The notes: generated by a model not told the origin, from the sequence alone. Counted from the stretch's first letter, positions 19,763-29,174 are shown. The stretch: 64,000 nt of DNA from Prochlorococcaceae cyanobacterium jk18x22bins.40 (GCA_022826155.1 JAJDVL010000034.1:24730-88729); one strand, 5' to 3'. A program made the numbers and translations.

Positions 19763-21334
19763 ATGCAGCGGGTCACCAGGCGTTTCCTCTTGCGTGCAAT
19801 CGGCACGGCAGCCGGTTCAGCCGCCGCCTACCGGACCATGGAAGCGCTGGGCATGGTGGCCGCCTCGGCCAAGACGCCCGAGCTGAATCTTCCGGTCGGA
19901 TCCGGCAAGGGGAAGCGGGTGGTGGTTCTGGGTGCCGGCATTGCCGGACTGGTGGCTGCTTGGGAACTTGCCCAGGCTGGCTGGGACTGTGTGGTGCTGG
20001 AGGCAGCAGACCGGGTCGGCGGGCGCAATCTCACCGCACGCGGTGGCGACATCCTCCACGAGGGATCCTTGCGCCAGGAGGTTTGCTTTGATCGCGAGGA
20101 TCACCTCTACGCCAATCTCGGACCAGCCCGGATCCCCCATCATCACCGGGCACTCCTCGGCTACTGTAAAGCCTTCGGCATTGAACTGGAGGTGTTTACC
20201 AACGATAACCGTGCGGCAGTCTTCCATGACAGCCAGGGTTTTGCCGGCAAACCGATCACGGCACGGCGGGTGATGACCGATGTGCGGGGATACGTCGCGG
20301 AACTGCTGGCCAAGGCTGTGGATCGTGGTGCACTGGATCAGGAACTCACGGCCGAAGACAAGGAGCGGATCCTGATCATGCTCCGGCAGTTTGGTGGCCT
20401 GAAGGCGGAGGGTCTTGCCTATGAAGGCTCCAACCGGGCAGGCTATCGGGGCCGTGACAATGCCGGCTTTGCCGGTGGCGGTGAGCCGGAAGCGCCACTT
20501 GACTTCCGTGAACTGCTCACCTCGGATTTCTGGGAGTACAAGCTACATTTCAGCCAGTTCCTCAACCAGAGTCCCACTCTGTTCCAGCCGATTGGGGGGA
20601 TGGATGCAATCCCCAAGGCATTTGAGCAGCGCATCGGGCATTTGGTGCGCCTTGATTGCCATGTCCAGCAACTGCGGCGCACCAACACGGGTGTGCGCAT
20701 TCTCTTTCGCAATGCCCAGGGGATCATGGAAGCTGTTGAGGGTGACTTCGCGATCTGCACAATTCCTGCACCCGTCTTGAAGGATATTCCCAACGATTTC
20801 TCCTCCAAAACCCAACATGCCATCCAGTCCCTTGAGTTTGTGGAATCTGTGAAGATCGCCTTTCAGGCGCGGCGGCGGTTCTGGGAAGAAGACCAGGCAA
20901 TCTACGGTGGCATCTCCTGGACGGATCAGGACATCACGCAGATTTGGTATCCTGCAAACGGTTATCACCAAGAGAAGGGCATTGTTCTTGGGGCTTATAT
21001 CTGGGATCGTGAGCTCGGTCTCCGTTATTCCAAGATGCCAGAAACGGAGCGCCTGCAGCATGCTCTGGCAGAGGGAGAAAAGCTTCATCCCGGATATACA
21101 ACAGAGATGGAGTGTGGAGTCAGCCGCGCCTGGCTTAACGTGCCCCTTCAGAAGGGGGCGTGGGCCAGAGAAACGGAGCCTGTTGAGGAGGCCACCGCTG
21201 TGCTCCGCGAGCCTGACGGTCCGTTTTATTTTGCCGGCAGCCAGATTACGGCACTGCCTGGCTGGCAGGAGGGCGCCGTTCTCTCAGCCCACGTGGCCTT
21301 GAATAGAATGCACGACCTTGGCACTTCACGCTAG
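19763..21334 (+). CDS. Flavin-dependent amine/L-amino-acid oxidase family protein, possible Tat substrate
   Basis: 523 residues. The N-terminus QRVTRRFLLRAIGTAAGSAA carries an Arg-Arg pair before a hydrophobic stretch, so export by the Tat pathway is possible. The FAD-binding Rossmann motif is VVVLGAGIAGLVAAWELAQAGW, then the ERVGGR-like ADRVGGRNLTARGG. The C-terminal FAD motif FAGSQITALPGWQEGAVLSA is typical of monoamine and L-amino-acid oxidases. The substrate cannot be predicted. It starts 25 bases after the aldolase gene. Confidence 0.87.
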   Translation: MQRVTRRFLLRAIGTAAGSAAAYRTMEALGMVAASAKTPELNLPVGSGKGKRVVVLGAGIAGLVAAWELAQAGWDCVVLEAADRVGGRNLTARGGDILHEGSLRQEVCFDREDHLYANLGPARIPHHHRALLGYCKAFGIELEVFTNDNRAAVFHDSQGFAGKPITARRVMTDVRGYVAELLAKAVDRGALDQELTAEDKERILIMLRQFGGLKAEGLAYEGSNRAGYRGRDNAGFAGGGEPEAPLDFRELLTSDFWEYKLHFSQFLNQSPTLFQPIGGMDAIPKAFEQRIGHLVRLDCHVQQLRRTNTGVRILFRNAQGIMEAVEGDFAICTIPAPVLKDIPNDFSSKTQHAIQSLEFVESVKIAFQARRRFWEEDQAIYGGISWTDQDITQIWYPANGYHQEKGIVLGAYIWDRELGLRYSKMPETERLQHALAEGEKLHPGYTTEMECGVSRAWLNVPLQKGAWARETEPVEEATAVLREPDGPFYFAGSQITALPGWQEGAVLSAHVALNRMHDLGTSR

Positions 21335-21397
21335 GGCAGACGTCATCAAGCCGGGGTAGGTTCACGACTTATGATGGCCTGCAACCCGTAAACCTGC

Positions 21398-22000
21398 GTG
21401 TCCAGCTCCCCTGTCACCACTGGCATCATCGCAGTCACGGTGGGTATGCACCTGCTGTGCTGGCTTTGGCCCCCACTCCGGAGTGAACTTTTTGAGCGCT
21501 TTGCCCTGGCCAACTGGCTGGTGGCAGAGGGAGAGTGGTGGCGTATGCTGACGGTCACACTCCTCCACGCCCCGGGCTTCATGCACGTGGCGTTCAACAT
21601 GTTCGCCCTTTACAACCTGGGTCCTCAAGTGGAGCAGGGGTTGGGTCCATTGCGTTTTGGCCTGCTGTGGGCTGCTTGCTCTGTAGCGGGGAGCGCCTTT
21701 TCTTTTCTTTTGGGCGATCCCAATGCGGTTGCCGTGGGCGCCTCCGGCGCCGTTTTTGGGCTGTTGGGAGTGTGGCTTGCTGCTGCCGTCCGCCAGAGGC
21801 ATACCCCTTGGGGGAAGCATCTGATGAAGCAACTTGGCTTTTGGCTGCTGGTTAATGCTGCGCTACCGCTGATTGTGCCCAACCTGGCCTGGGAGGCCCA
21901 TCTGGGGGGGCTTCTGGCTGGCTATGGACTGGGTTGCCTGTGGCAACCTCGGAAGACATCCGAGAAGGACGCTACAGCACCAGACCCATCCGGTCGTTGA
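21398..22000 (+). CDS. Rhomboid family intramembrane serine protease
   Basis: 200 residues from a GTG. About six membrane segments. The catalytic dyad is Ser116 in GASGAVFG and His168 in WEAHLGG; His63 and Asn67 in HVAFNMFAL complete the oxyanion region. EWWRMLTVTLLH is the family L1-loop signature. Likely located in the plasma or thylakoid membrane. Substrates unknown. Confidence 0.93.
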   Translation: MSSSPVTTGIIAVTVGMHLLCWLWPPLRSELFERFALANWLVAEGEWWRMLTVTLLHAPGFMHVAFNMFALYNLGPQVEQGLGPLRFGLLWAACSVAGSAFSFLLGDPNAVAVGASGAVFGLLGVWLAAAVRQRHTPWGKHLMKQLGFWLLVNAALPLIVPNLAWEAHLGGLLAGYGLGCLWQPRKTSEKDATAPDPSGR

Positions 22001-22079
22001 GCGCCAGGGATCCAGCACAGGCAGGATTGTTCGTCGTGACGGTGATACCGGTGGCTGGGGGCGGGGGTAATGTTGCTCC

Positions 22080-22122
22080 GATGGCTTCCCGTTAGGCCCC
22101 GGCGAGGGGCTCCCAAGCCATC
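22080..22122 (+). terminator. Nested hairpin between the rhomboid and DUF3386 genes
   Basis: GATGGCTT at 22080-22087 pairs with AAGCCATC at 22115-22122, and inside it GCCCC (22096-22100) pairs with GGGGC (22106-22110). It is followed by a loose T-rich stretch (cattatttcc). It could end the rhomboid transcript or act as a leader structure for the next gene. Confidence 0.4.
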
Positions 22123-22154
22123 GCCATCATTATTTCCTGATCTGCTGTTGAACC

Positions 22155-22835
22155 ATGACCGCCACCATCGTGCCCACAGAACTCGCTGCCCCCACCCTGA
22201 AACCGGGCGCAAATTGCCGCGACGCGTTTCAGGCGGCCTATGAGAATCGCTACACCTGGGACCAGGGCTTCCCGGGCTATCGAGGGCGTTGCGAGGTTAC
22301 CAGAGCGGGGGAGACGGCAACCGGCACCTTTCAAGTGGGGCCGGACCTCAAGGCCCATGTTGAGGGCTTATTGGATCAGACATTGGCCAAAGCCGTACAT
22401 CACCAACTCTGGGAGGTGGCCATTCACCGGGTGCGCCGCCCCTTTGGGCAGGTGCATGGGGAGAACGGCTTTGTTGCCGGCGATACCGATGCCGTGGGCA
22501 TGGAAGTGATTGTCACCGGTAAGGCCGCGGGTGACCGCTATCGCATCCGGGGCAACGTGGTGACCATGGTCCATCGCCATATCCACGGCCAAGTGGTGAC
22601 CATCCACACGGAGGCCGTCACCGAGACGGGTGCGGGATACCTGAGCCGCCACTATCGGAGCCGCTACAGCGATCCCCGCAGTGGTGAGCCCCTGGGCCCG
22701 GAACAGCATTTCAGCGATGTCTTTGCGCCGCTGGCCACTGGTCACTGGACCTTGCATGAGCGGCTGATCCGCTGTGATGGTGACGAGCAAGTCTTTCGGT
22801 TTCTGGAACTGGAGCCTTTGGAGACCAGTCGCTAA
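22155..22835 (+). CDS. DUF3386-like cyanobacterial protein
   Basis: 226 residues. CRDAFQAAYENRYTWDQGFPGYRGRCEV, followed by repeated beta-strand-like segments (GNVVTMVHRHIHGQVVTIHTEAV), fits the cyanobacterial DUF3386 family as I remember it. No signal peptide or membrane helix, so probably soluble. Function unknown. The ATG at 22155 is preceded by a hairpin-containing leader. Confidence 0.75.
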   Translation: MTATIVPTELAAPTLKPGANCRDAFQAAYENRYTWDQGFPGYRGRCEVTRAGETATGTFQVGPDLKAHVEGLLDQTLAKAVHHQLWEVAIHRVRRPFGQVHGENGFVAGDTDAVGMEVIVTGKAAGDRYRIRGNVVTMVHRHIHGQVVTIHTEAVTETGAGYLSRHYRSRYSDPRSGEPLGPEQHFSDVFAPLATGHWTLHERLIRCDGDEQVFRFLELEPLETSR

Positions 22836-22896
22836 GGGAGTCAGCGATGTGGACCGGGGACTGGATCCCTGGCCCACAGAACCCGATGAGGGGAAG

Positions 22897-23145
22897 TTAT
22901 TGGGACTCGGGCAGAGGATCAATGGTGCGTAGCCGTTCGCTGAGCTGCCTGGCCATGGTTTGGCGGCTGATGCTCAGAAGCTTGAGCGTGTCTTCGTGCA
23001 TCTTGATTTGCGCATTGGCCGTCTGCATCCCAATGACAAGCTGCTTGATGTCGTCCGGCAGGCTATTGATGTCATAGCGCTTGCCTTCAAAACTCAGAAT
23101 GGGCGCATCGCTCGGTGATGTGATTGGCTGGTTTTCGTTTGCCAT
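22897..23145 (-). CDS. Small protein, DUF6447-like
   Basis: 82 residues: LSFEGKRYDINSLPDDIKQLVIGMQTANAQIKMHEDTLKLL. The pattern of a short strand followed by YD-N-SLPDD and a helix that counts heptads resembles the small DUF6447 family of aquatic bacteria. Soluble and probably self-associating by coiled coil. It lies 9 bases upstream of the ABC exporter gene's stop on the same strand. Confidence 0.65.
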   Translation of the reverse strand: MANENQPITSPSDAPILSFEGKRYDINSLPDDIKQLVIGMQTANAQIKMHEDTLKLLSISRQTMARQLSERLRTIDPLPESQ

Positions 23146-23154
23146 CCTTGCGGA

Positions 23155-24954
23155 TTAAAGTTGCGTTGCAATTTTATCACCTTCGTCTCCCTGTCCCGGC
23201 ACCACTGACCCTGGCGCCGCTGACGCGGCGTGAATCAACTGCTGGCGGCACAGATCTTCGTACCGGCCGGCTCGGGACAGGAGTTGCTGATGGCTGCCTT
23301 GTTCAACGATGACACCGTGCTCCAACACCAGAATCTGATCTGCCCCCTGCACAGTGGCCAGGCGATGGGCAATCACCAACACCGTGCGTCCCGCCATGGC
23401 CCGCCTGAGGCCCTGTTGCACAGCGGCCTCCGTTTCCGCATCCAGGGCGCTGGTGGCCTCGTCCAGCAGCAGCACAGCCGGATCACCCACCACGGCCCGG
23501 GCTATGGCCAGCCGCTGCCGTTGACCACCTGACAGGTTGGTGGCGCGCTCCTCAATCCTGGCCCCATAGCCTCCCATGGCCAGGATGAACGCCTCCGCAT
23601 TGGCCAGTTGTGCGGCGCGGCGGATGGCAGTTGGGCTATGGCCACGGCCAAAGTCAATGGTTTCGGCAACGGTTCCGGAAAAGAGCAGCGCATCCTGGGG
23701 CACCAAGGCCATTTGACGGCGCAACTCCGCTGCCCGCACATGGCACAGGTCCTTTCCATCCAGCAGAATGCGTCCCTGCTGGGGGATGTTGAAGCGGAGC
23801 AACAGGGAAAACAGGGTGGACTTGCCGGCCCCTGAGGCGCCCACCAGCGCCACCAATTGACCAGACCGAACACGGAGATTGAGGTTCCGAAAGAGAGATT
23901 GGGTTGGCGTATGGCTGAAGTGGATGTTCTCAAGACGCAATTCACCCTGCACCTTGCCGAGGCTGAGGGGCTGGGGGGGATCCGGAGGCTCCAGGGGTTC
24001 CTGCTCCAGTTCCCGCAAGCGCCGCAGTGAGGCCTGACCCTGCTGAAACTCGTTGAAATTGGTGGTGAGGTGACTGATGGGATCAATGAGCCACCCCAGT
24101 GCAACGAGGTAGCTGATGAACTGCTCAGTGGTGAGGCTGTCGGTGTGAATACGCCAAGCCCCCAGCAGCAGAATGGCCAGGATCCCTGCGGCTTCAAGAA
24201 AGCCCACCACCGGATGCTGCAACGCCACCAACTCCAAAGTGCGGAGACGGGCCCGGCGATGTCCATCAATCTGCCGGGTAAAGCGCTGCTGGAGCCACTC
24301 CTCCGATGCAAACGCCCGCACCAGGTGCAGGCCGCCAACGGCTTCCGCCAGCAGTGCTGCCAATTCACTCACTTGGGCTTGGCTGCGCTCTGAAGCCCGC
24401 AACACCTGCCGGCCAAACCAGCCCACCAGCACAACCATGATGGGGGCCAGCAACAAGGTGGCTGCAGTGAGCGGCCTATCCAACCAGGCCATATAGCCCA
24501 GCACCGCCATCAGCACCAGGACACTGGGTGTGCTGTCGTGGATGGTTTTGTAGATCACCTCCCCGACGCGGTCCGCATCTTCCGTGAGGCGGTAGGCCAG
24601 ATCACCAATGGACAGCTTTTCCAATGCGGGGAAGGCCAACCGCTGCAGGCGTGCAAAGATGACCTGCCGCAGGGCTTGGCTCACCCAGAGGGATGGACCA
24701 GCCAGCAGGATGTCTTTGCCGTATTGCGCCAGCTTCTGGACCAAAAAAATGGCCATGGCGACCGCGATCATGCGCAGTGCGTCCTGGAAACGCTCCCCAC
24801 CAATGGCTGGGAACAAGTGGCCAGCCACCTGTGCAAGGAGGGGGAATGTGCCCACGTAAACTACGGTGCAGCAGGCCCCCGCCAGCAGCGGAGTCCAATG
24901 TCGAGCCAATAAAGGAATCAGGCCCCGAAACCTTGCCGCAGAAGGGATGAGCAT
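23155..24954 (-). CDS. ABC exporter, fused permease and ATPase (MsbA/LmrA-like)
   Basis: 599 residues. About six membrane helices in residues 15-300, then a nucleotide-binding domain with Walker A GASGAGKST, signature LSGGQRQRLAIARA, Walker B with a normal catalytic Glu (LLLDEATSALD) and the switch His (VIAHRL). A full homodimer of such half-transporters usually exports lipids, peptides or drugs. The substrate is unknown. Divergent from the thioredoxin-like gene at 24994 with a 39-base gap, so promoters must overlap. Confidence 0.93.
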   Translation of the reverse strand: MLIPSAARFRGLIPLLARHWTPLLAGACCTVVYVGTFPLLAQVAGHLFPAIGGERFQDALRMIAVAMAIFLVQKLAQYGKDILLAGPSLWVSQALRQVIFARLQRLAFPALEKLSIGDLAYRLTEDADRVGEVIYKTIHDSTPSVLVLMAVLGYMAWLDRPLTAATLLLAPIMVVLVGWFGRQVLRASERSQAQVSELAALLAEAVGGLHLVRAFASEEWLQQRFTRQIDGHRRARLRTLELVALQHPVVGFLEAAGILAILLLGAWRIHTDSLTTEQFISYLVALGWLIDPISHLTTNFNEFQQGQASLRRLRELEQEPLEPPDPPQPLSLGKVQGELRLENIHFSHTPTQSLFRNLNLRVRSGQLVALVGASGAGKSTLFSLLLRFNIPQQGRILLDGKDLCHVRAAELRRQMALVPQDALLFSGTVAETIDFGRGHSPTAIRRAAQLANAEAFILAMGGYGARIEERATNLSGGQRQRLAIARAVVGDPAVLLLDEATSALDAETEAAVQQGLRRAMAGRTVLVIAHRLATVQGADQILVLEHGVIVEQGSHQQLLSRAGRYEDLCRQQLIHAASAAPGSVVPGQGDEGDKIATQL

Positions 24955-24993
24955 GAAAATCCGCCTGGGGTGTGCCAGCCATTACACTCCCCC

Positions 24994-25593
24994 ATGTCCC
25001 CCATTCCCCTGAGTCTTGTGGCGCGCACGGAATCCACCATGCTTCCCCTGGGAACATCCATGCCGCCCTGGCAGTTGCCACGGGTGGAGGATGGCCAGGC
25101 GCTATCCAGCACCCAGCTTCCCTCCCGGCCTGTGCTGGTGATGTTTCTGGCGGTCCATTGCCCTTTTGTCAAGCATGTGGAGCCCGAACTGGCCCGCCTG
25201 GATCAGGCTTACAGAGGGCGGGTGAGCCTTGTGGGCATTGGCAGCAATAGCTTGCAGACCCACCCGGAGGATGGTCCCGAATACATGGTGGCCCAGAAGC
25301 AGCGCCTTGGCATGGATCTGCATTACCTCCATGACGCGGATCAGTCTGTGGCGAAATCCTTTCATGCGGCCTGCACACCGGATTTCTTCCTCTTTGACGC
25401 CAACCACACGCTGGTCTATCGGGGCCAGTTGGATGGATCTCGCCCCAGCAACGGTGTTCCCTGTGACGGGGCCGACCTGCGGGCTGCCCTGGATGCAGTC
25501 CTGTCAGGTCAGCCGGTTGCGGCCCTGCAGCATCCCTCTCTCGGCTGCAATATCAAGTGGCATCCTGGTGCTGAGCCCGCCTGGTTTGGTTGA
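24994..25593 (+). CDS. Thioredoxin-like/AhpC-TSA family protein
   Basis: 199 residues from the ATG at 24994. It has a peroxiredoxin/TlpA-type fold: MLPLGTSMPPWQLPRVEDGQ, then VLVMFLAVHCPFVKHVEPEL, where a single Cys replaces the CxxC pair, and a second Cys in the CNIKW motif near the C-terminus. These features fit a widespread bacterial thioredoxin-family group with uncharacterised activity. No signal peptide is evident. The next gene starts 6 bases after the stop. Confidence 0.85.
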   Translation: MSPIPLSLVARTESTMLPLGTSMPPWQLPRVEDGQALSSTQLPSRPVLVMFLAVHCPFVKHVEPELARLDQAYRGRVSLVGIGSNSLQTHPEDGPEYMVAQKQRLGMDLHYLHDADQSVAKSFHAACTPDFFLFDANHTLVYRGQLDGSRPSNGVPCDGADLRAALDAVLSGQPVAALQHPSLGCNIKWHPGAEPAWFG

Positions 25594-25599
25594 AGCGCA

Positions 25600-26763
25600 G
25601 TGGACCGCCCGATGGCCGTGCCGCCCTTTGATCTGTGCAGGCAACTGGAGACCATGGGTCCGGCCCTGGATCGGGCCGTGCTGGAGGTGCTCCACTCCGG
25701 GCAGTACATCGGCGGCAAGGTGGTGGCCCAATTCGAGGACGCCTTTGCCCAGAGCGTGGGCACAGCCCATGCGGTGAGTTGCAATAGTGGCACCGATGCT
25801 CTCATCCTGGCGCTGCGGGCCTTGGACGTGGGCATCGGCGACGAAGTGGTCACCACCGCATTCAGTTTCTTTGCCACTGCTGAGGCCATCAGTGCGGTGG
25901 GGGCTCGTCCCGTCTTTGTGGACGTGGATCCTGGCAGCTATCTGTTGGATCTGGACCAGGTGGAGGCAGCCATCGGGCCGCGCACCCGGGCGCTGCTGCC
26001 GGTGCATCTGTTTGGTCGTCCCCTGAATATGGAGCGGTGCATGACCTTGGCGCACCGTCACGGTCTGAAGGTGGTGGAGGACTGCGCCCAGGCCGCAGGA
26101 TCCCGTTGGGCTGGTCGGCCCGTGGGGGGCTGGGGAGACGTGGGATGTTTCAGCTTCTTCCCCACAAAGAATCTGGGTGCGGCTGGCGATGGGGGCTGCA
26201 TCACCACCAATGATCCCCGATTGGCGCAGCGGATGCGGGAACTGGCGGTCCACGGCATGGCCGAGCGGTACGTCCACAACGCCCTGGGCTACAACTCCCG
26301 GCTGGATGCCCTGCAGGCGGCGGTTCTTCTGGTCAAGCTTCCCTGTCTGCCATCACTCGTCCATGCCCGCCAGCAGCACGCCGAGGCCTATGGTCGAGCT
26401 CTGGCCCGCGTCAGTGGACTGGTGTTGCCCAGACAGGGAGTGGCTGGCCACAGTTGGAATCAATTCGTGGTGCGCATTCCCGGCGTCGGCCCTCAGATTC
26501 GTAACCAAGTGCGGGATACCCTACAACAGCAGGGAATCAATACCATCATCTATTACCCCATCCCGATCCACCGTCAGCAGGCCTACAGGAACCTGGGATA
26601 TGGCATTGGATCCCTGCCCGTTACGGAGTGTCTTGCTGATCAGGTGCTGAGCCTTCCCATGTTCCCGGAACTCACCGCGGATCAACGGGAGCATGTGGTG
26701 GACGGCTTGCGTCTTGCACTGATGGGGACAGGGCAGCCCCAACATCCTGGGAGCGCCCTATGA
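25600..26763 (+). CDS. DegT/DnrJ/EryC1-family PLP-dependent sugar aminotransferase
   Basis: 387 residues from a GTG, or 383 from the ATG at 25612. Enzymes of this family transaminate nucleotide keto-sugars for surface polysaccharides. The PLP lysine is Lys190 in SFFPTKNLGAAGDGG. CNSGTDALILAL binds the cofactor phosphate, and the Asp of VVEDCAQAAGS contacts the pyridine nitrogen. The family-typical YNSRLDALQAAVLLVKL is present. No other sugar-nucleotide genes are adjacent, so the exact sugar is unknown. Confidence 0.93.
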   Translation: MDRPMAVPPFDLCRQLETMGPALDRAVLEVLHSGQYIGGKVVAQFEDAFAQSVGTAHAVSCNSGTDALILALRALDVGIGDEVVTTAFSFFATAEAISAVGARPVFVDVDPGSYLLDLDQVEAAIGPRTRALLPVHLFGRPLNMERCMTLAHRHGLKVVEDCAQAAGSRWAGRPVGGWGDVGCFSFFPTKNLGAAGDGGCITTNDPRLAQRMRELAVHGMAERYVHNALGYNSRLDALQAAVLLVKLPCLPSLVHARQQHAEAYGRALARVSGLVLPRQGVAGHSWNQFVVRIPGVGPQIRNQVRDTLQQQGINTIIYYPIPIHRQQAYRNLGYGIGSLPVTECLADQVLSLPMFPELTADQREHVVDGLRLALMGTGQPQHPGSAL

Positions 26764-26884
26764 GCAACGGCTCAACGGTGAAGTCCCCGTCCTGCAGCTC
26801 AAAAAACTCTGCGTAGGCCAAGCAGTCAGCCGACTCATGTGCGGCGAACCTGAGGATTCCACAGGCGTCGTAAAGGCCAACCAT
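26672..26884 (-). CDS. Possible small conserved protein (antisense overlap with the aminotransferase 3' end)
   Basis: 70 residues: MVGLYDACGILRFAAHESADCLAYAEFFELQDGDFTVEPL reads like a compact cyanobacterial protein. The last 30 residues overlap the aminotransferase on the other strand and look less natural. The G+C drop at the 5' side and an upstream AT-rich stretch support an independent gene. It might be real with an eroded 3' end. Confidence 0.45.
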   Translation of the reverse strand: MVGLYDACGILRFAAHESADCLAYAEFFELQDGDFTVEPLLIGRSQDVGAALSPSVQDASRPPHAPVDPR

Positions 26885-26950
26885 CTGAAAGAAGGACGCT
26901 TTGGTAGCTTTTCTAACAAAGCAATCCCCTTGTTCTTAAGGAATCTCTCG

Positions 26951-26968
26951 AATTTCCGTTACGAAATT
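26951..26968. promoter_or_regulatory. Short inverted repeat in an AT-rich intergenic stretch
   Basis: AATTTC (26951-26956) and GAAATT (26963-26968) are separated by six bases, within an AT-rich 110-base gap upstream of the small minus-strand gene. The word cttaagga flanks it on both sides. This could be a regulator site or just promoter composition. Confidence 0.3.
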
Positions 26969-26995
26969 TTAGAAAGCTCTTAAGGATCGGGTTGC

Positions 26996-27334
26996 TCAGG
27001 AAGGGGTGGAGGCCTCACTGGCGCTGTCAAAACCACTGCCCACAAGACCATCGTCCGCAGCCAGGTTTGGTCGAAACCCATTGGCCCAAATGGCGCGACT
27101 GCGCTGGTAGAGGGACGACTGGCTCAGTCCCCATGTTTTCAAGATTGTTCCCAGGTCGTTCCGGATATCCTCAGCGCCAGGGAAGTTCCGATAACGCTGG
27201 AGTAGTCGGGCGCCATCCACCAGATCCTGATCACGGGGCGATTGAACCTGAAGAAGGCGATCCACCACTGGACGATCCCTGCCGTGAAGAGGATGCTGCT
27301 GTTGCTGGCTCGCCACTGGATCCTCTCTCCGCAC
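26996..27334 (-). CDS. DUF3288-like cyanobacterial protein
   Basis: About 112 residues from a GTG at 27334. The core DRPVVDRLLQVQSPRDQDLVDGARLLQRYRNFPGAEDIRNDLGTILKTWGLSQSSLYQRSRAIW fits the small cyanobacterial DUF3288 family. The frame continues upstream to 27397, but this would overlap the divergent ABC gene start and adds no family sequence. Soluble, helical. Function unknown. Confidence 0.75.
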   Translation of the reverse strand: MRREDPVASQQQQHPLHGRDRPVVDRLLQVQSPRDQDLVDGARLLQRYRNFPGAEDIRNDLGTILKTWGLSQSSLYQRSRAIWANGFRPNLAADDGLVGSGFDSASEASTPS

Positions 27335-27395
27335 GCACTCGGGCACAGGATAGCCTCCCTTGGGTCCCCTAGGCTGCCCGCAGCGCAACGGTGCC

Positions 27396-29174
27396 ATGGC
27401 CTCAGTCGGTGTGCAGTTCAGGCGGCTGCAGCGTCAGCTTGCGCCCCATGGGAAGCAGTTGATGGCAGGAGCCATGGCGTTGATGGTGTTGAATCTCGTC
27501 GGCGCGGTGCTCCCCCTGCTGGTGCAGGACACCATTGACCGCTTGGCGCCGGGATTCACCATGGGGGAGCTGGTTAGCGGAGCCGCCAAGTTGCTGGGCT
27601 TGGCCACGGTCATGGCGGTGGTGCGCATGACCTCTCGTCTCCTGGTGTTCGGGGTGGGAATTTCCGTGGAGGCAGGTCTGCGGCAGCAACTCTTTGATCA
27701 CTTGCTGGGACAGGAGCCTGGCTGGTTGGCCCGGATGCGCACCGGAGAACTCATCACCCGCGCCACCTACGACGTGAACAACGTGCGTCGGATGCTGGGT
27801 TTTGCTGTTTTGAACATGGTGAACGTGGCCATGATCTATGGCATGCAACTGCCGGCCATGGTGTCCATTGACCTGGGTCTCAGCGTGGCTGCGTTGTCGC
27901 TTCACCCCGCCATGCTGCTGCTGGTGTCACTGTTTGGCAAACGCATGGCGCGGCTACAGCGTCGCCAGCAGGAGCATCTCTCGGAATTGAGTGACCTGAT
28001 TCAGGAAGACCTGTCAGGGATCAGCGCCATCAAGATTTACGGTCAGCAGGCCAACGAACATGAGGCGTTCGGCGTCTTGAATCGCCACTACCGGAACGCG
28101 GCACTGTCTTTGGCCAAGGTCCGGTCCACGCTCTTTCCCGCCCTGGAGAAAATCAGCCACCTCAGCCTGCTGCTGCTTCTGGCATTGGGTGCGGGAAGGC
28201 TGGAGGCCGCCGCACTGGGGGATCCCCAAGGCCTCAGCATTGGCGGTTTTGTGGCCCTGCTCCTCTACGCCGAGCGACTGGTATTTCCCACGGCATTGCT
28301 TGGTTTCACCATCAACACCTTTCAAGTGGGCCAAGTGAGTCTGGAGCGGGTGGAGGAGGTGTTGACGCGCCAGCCGCAGATCACCGACCCCATGGCAGCC
28401 GTGCCGTTGGCGCCCCGGCCGGCAGGACGACTCCAGGTGCGGAACCTCCACTACCGGTATCCCGACAGCAATAGAGAGGTGCTCACGGGGGTGAACTTTA
28501 TTCTGCAGCCAGGTGAAATGGTGGCGCTGGTGGGTGCCGTGGGCTGTGGAAAGTCCACCATCGCCCGGTTGTTGGGGCGCATGGTTGATCCACCGGAGAA
28601 GAGCATTCTTCTGGATGGGCAAGACATCCGGCAACTACGATTGGATGATTTAAGAAGCCGCATTGCCCTGGTTCCCCAGGAGGCTTATCTGTTCACCGCC
28701 ACCATGGAGGACAACTTGCGCTACGGCCAACCGGATACGGAACGACAGCAGGTGGTCCGTTACGCTGCTGCCGCCCAACTCAGTCGGGACATTGAAGGCT
28801 TTCCCAAGGGGCTGGACACGATGGTGGGAGAACGGGGCATTACCCTCAGCGGTGGCCAGCGGCAGCGCAGTGCCCTGGCCAGGGCACTGCTGCAGCAGGC
28901 GCCCCTTCTGGTGCTGGACGATGCCCTGGCCAGTGTGGACAACGCCACAGCATCCGGCATCCTGGACAATCTCCGTCAGCACCGTCAGAGCACCGTGCTG
29001 TTCATCAGCCATCAACTGGCTGCCGCCGCCTCCTGTGATCGGGTGATGGTGATGGAGGCCGGTCGCATTGTCCAATCCGGCCAACATCAGACGCTCCTTC
29101 AGCAGAGCGGACCCTATCGACAACTGTGGCGGCGCCAGGCGGTGGAGACTTCCTGGTCCCAAGCCCTGGTGTGA
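27396..29174 (+). CDS. ABC exporter with degenerate Walker B (MdlA/YheI-like half-transporter)
   Basis: 592 residues from the ATG at 27396. Membrane domain of about six helices, then an ATPase domain: Walker A GAVGCGKST, signature LSGGQRQRSALARA, and Walker B LVLDDALASVD, where Asp replaces the usual catalytic Glu. The switch His (FISHQL) is kept. An Asp at that position is typical of one half of heterodimeric exporters. No partner gene is next to it; the nearest other exporter lies at 23155-24954 on the opposite strand. Substrate unknown. Confidence 0.92.
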   Translation: MASVGVQFRRLQRQLAPHGKQLMAGAMALMVLNLVGAVLPLLVQDTIDRLAPGFTMGELVSGAAKLLGLATVMAVVRMTSRLLVFGVGISVEAGLRQQLFDHLLGQEPGWLARMRTGELITRATYDVNNVRRMLGFAVLNMVNVAMIYGMQLPAMVSIDLGLSVAALSLHPAMLLLVSLFGKRMARLQRRQQEHLSELSDLIQEDLSGISAIKIYGQQANEHEAFGVLNRHYRNAALSLAKVRSTLFPALEKISHLSLLLLLALGAGRLEAAALGDPQGLSIGGFVALLLYAERLVFPTALLGFTINTFQVGQVSLERVEEVLTRQPQITDPMAAVPLAPRPAGRLQVRNLHYRYPDSNREVLTGVNFILQPGEMVALVGAVGCGKSTIARLLGRMVDPPEKSILLDGQDIRQLRLDDLRSRIALVPQEAYLFTATMEDNLRYGQPDTERQQVVRYAAAAQLSRDIEGFPKGLDTMVGERGITLSGGQRQRSALARALLQQAPLLVLDDALASVDNATASGILDNLRQHRQSTVLFISHQLAAAASCDRVMVMEAGRIVQSGQHQTLLQQSGPYRQLWRRQAVETSWSQALV

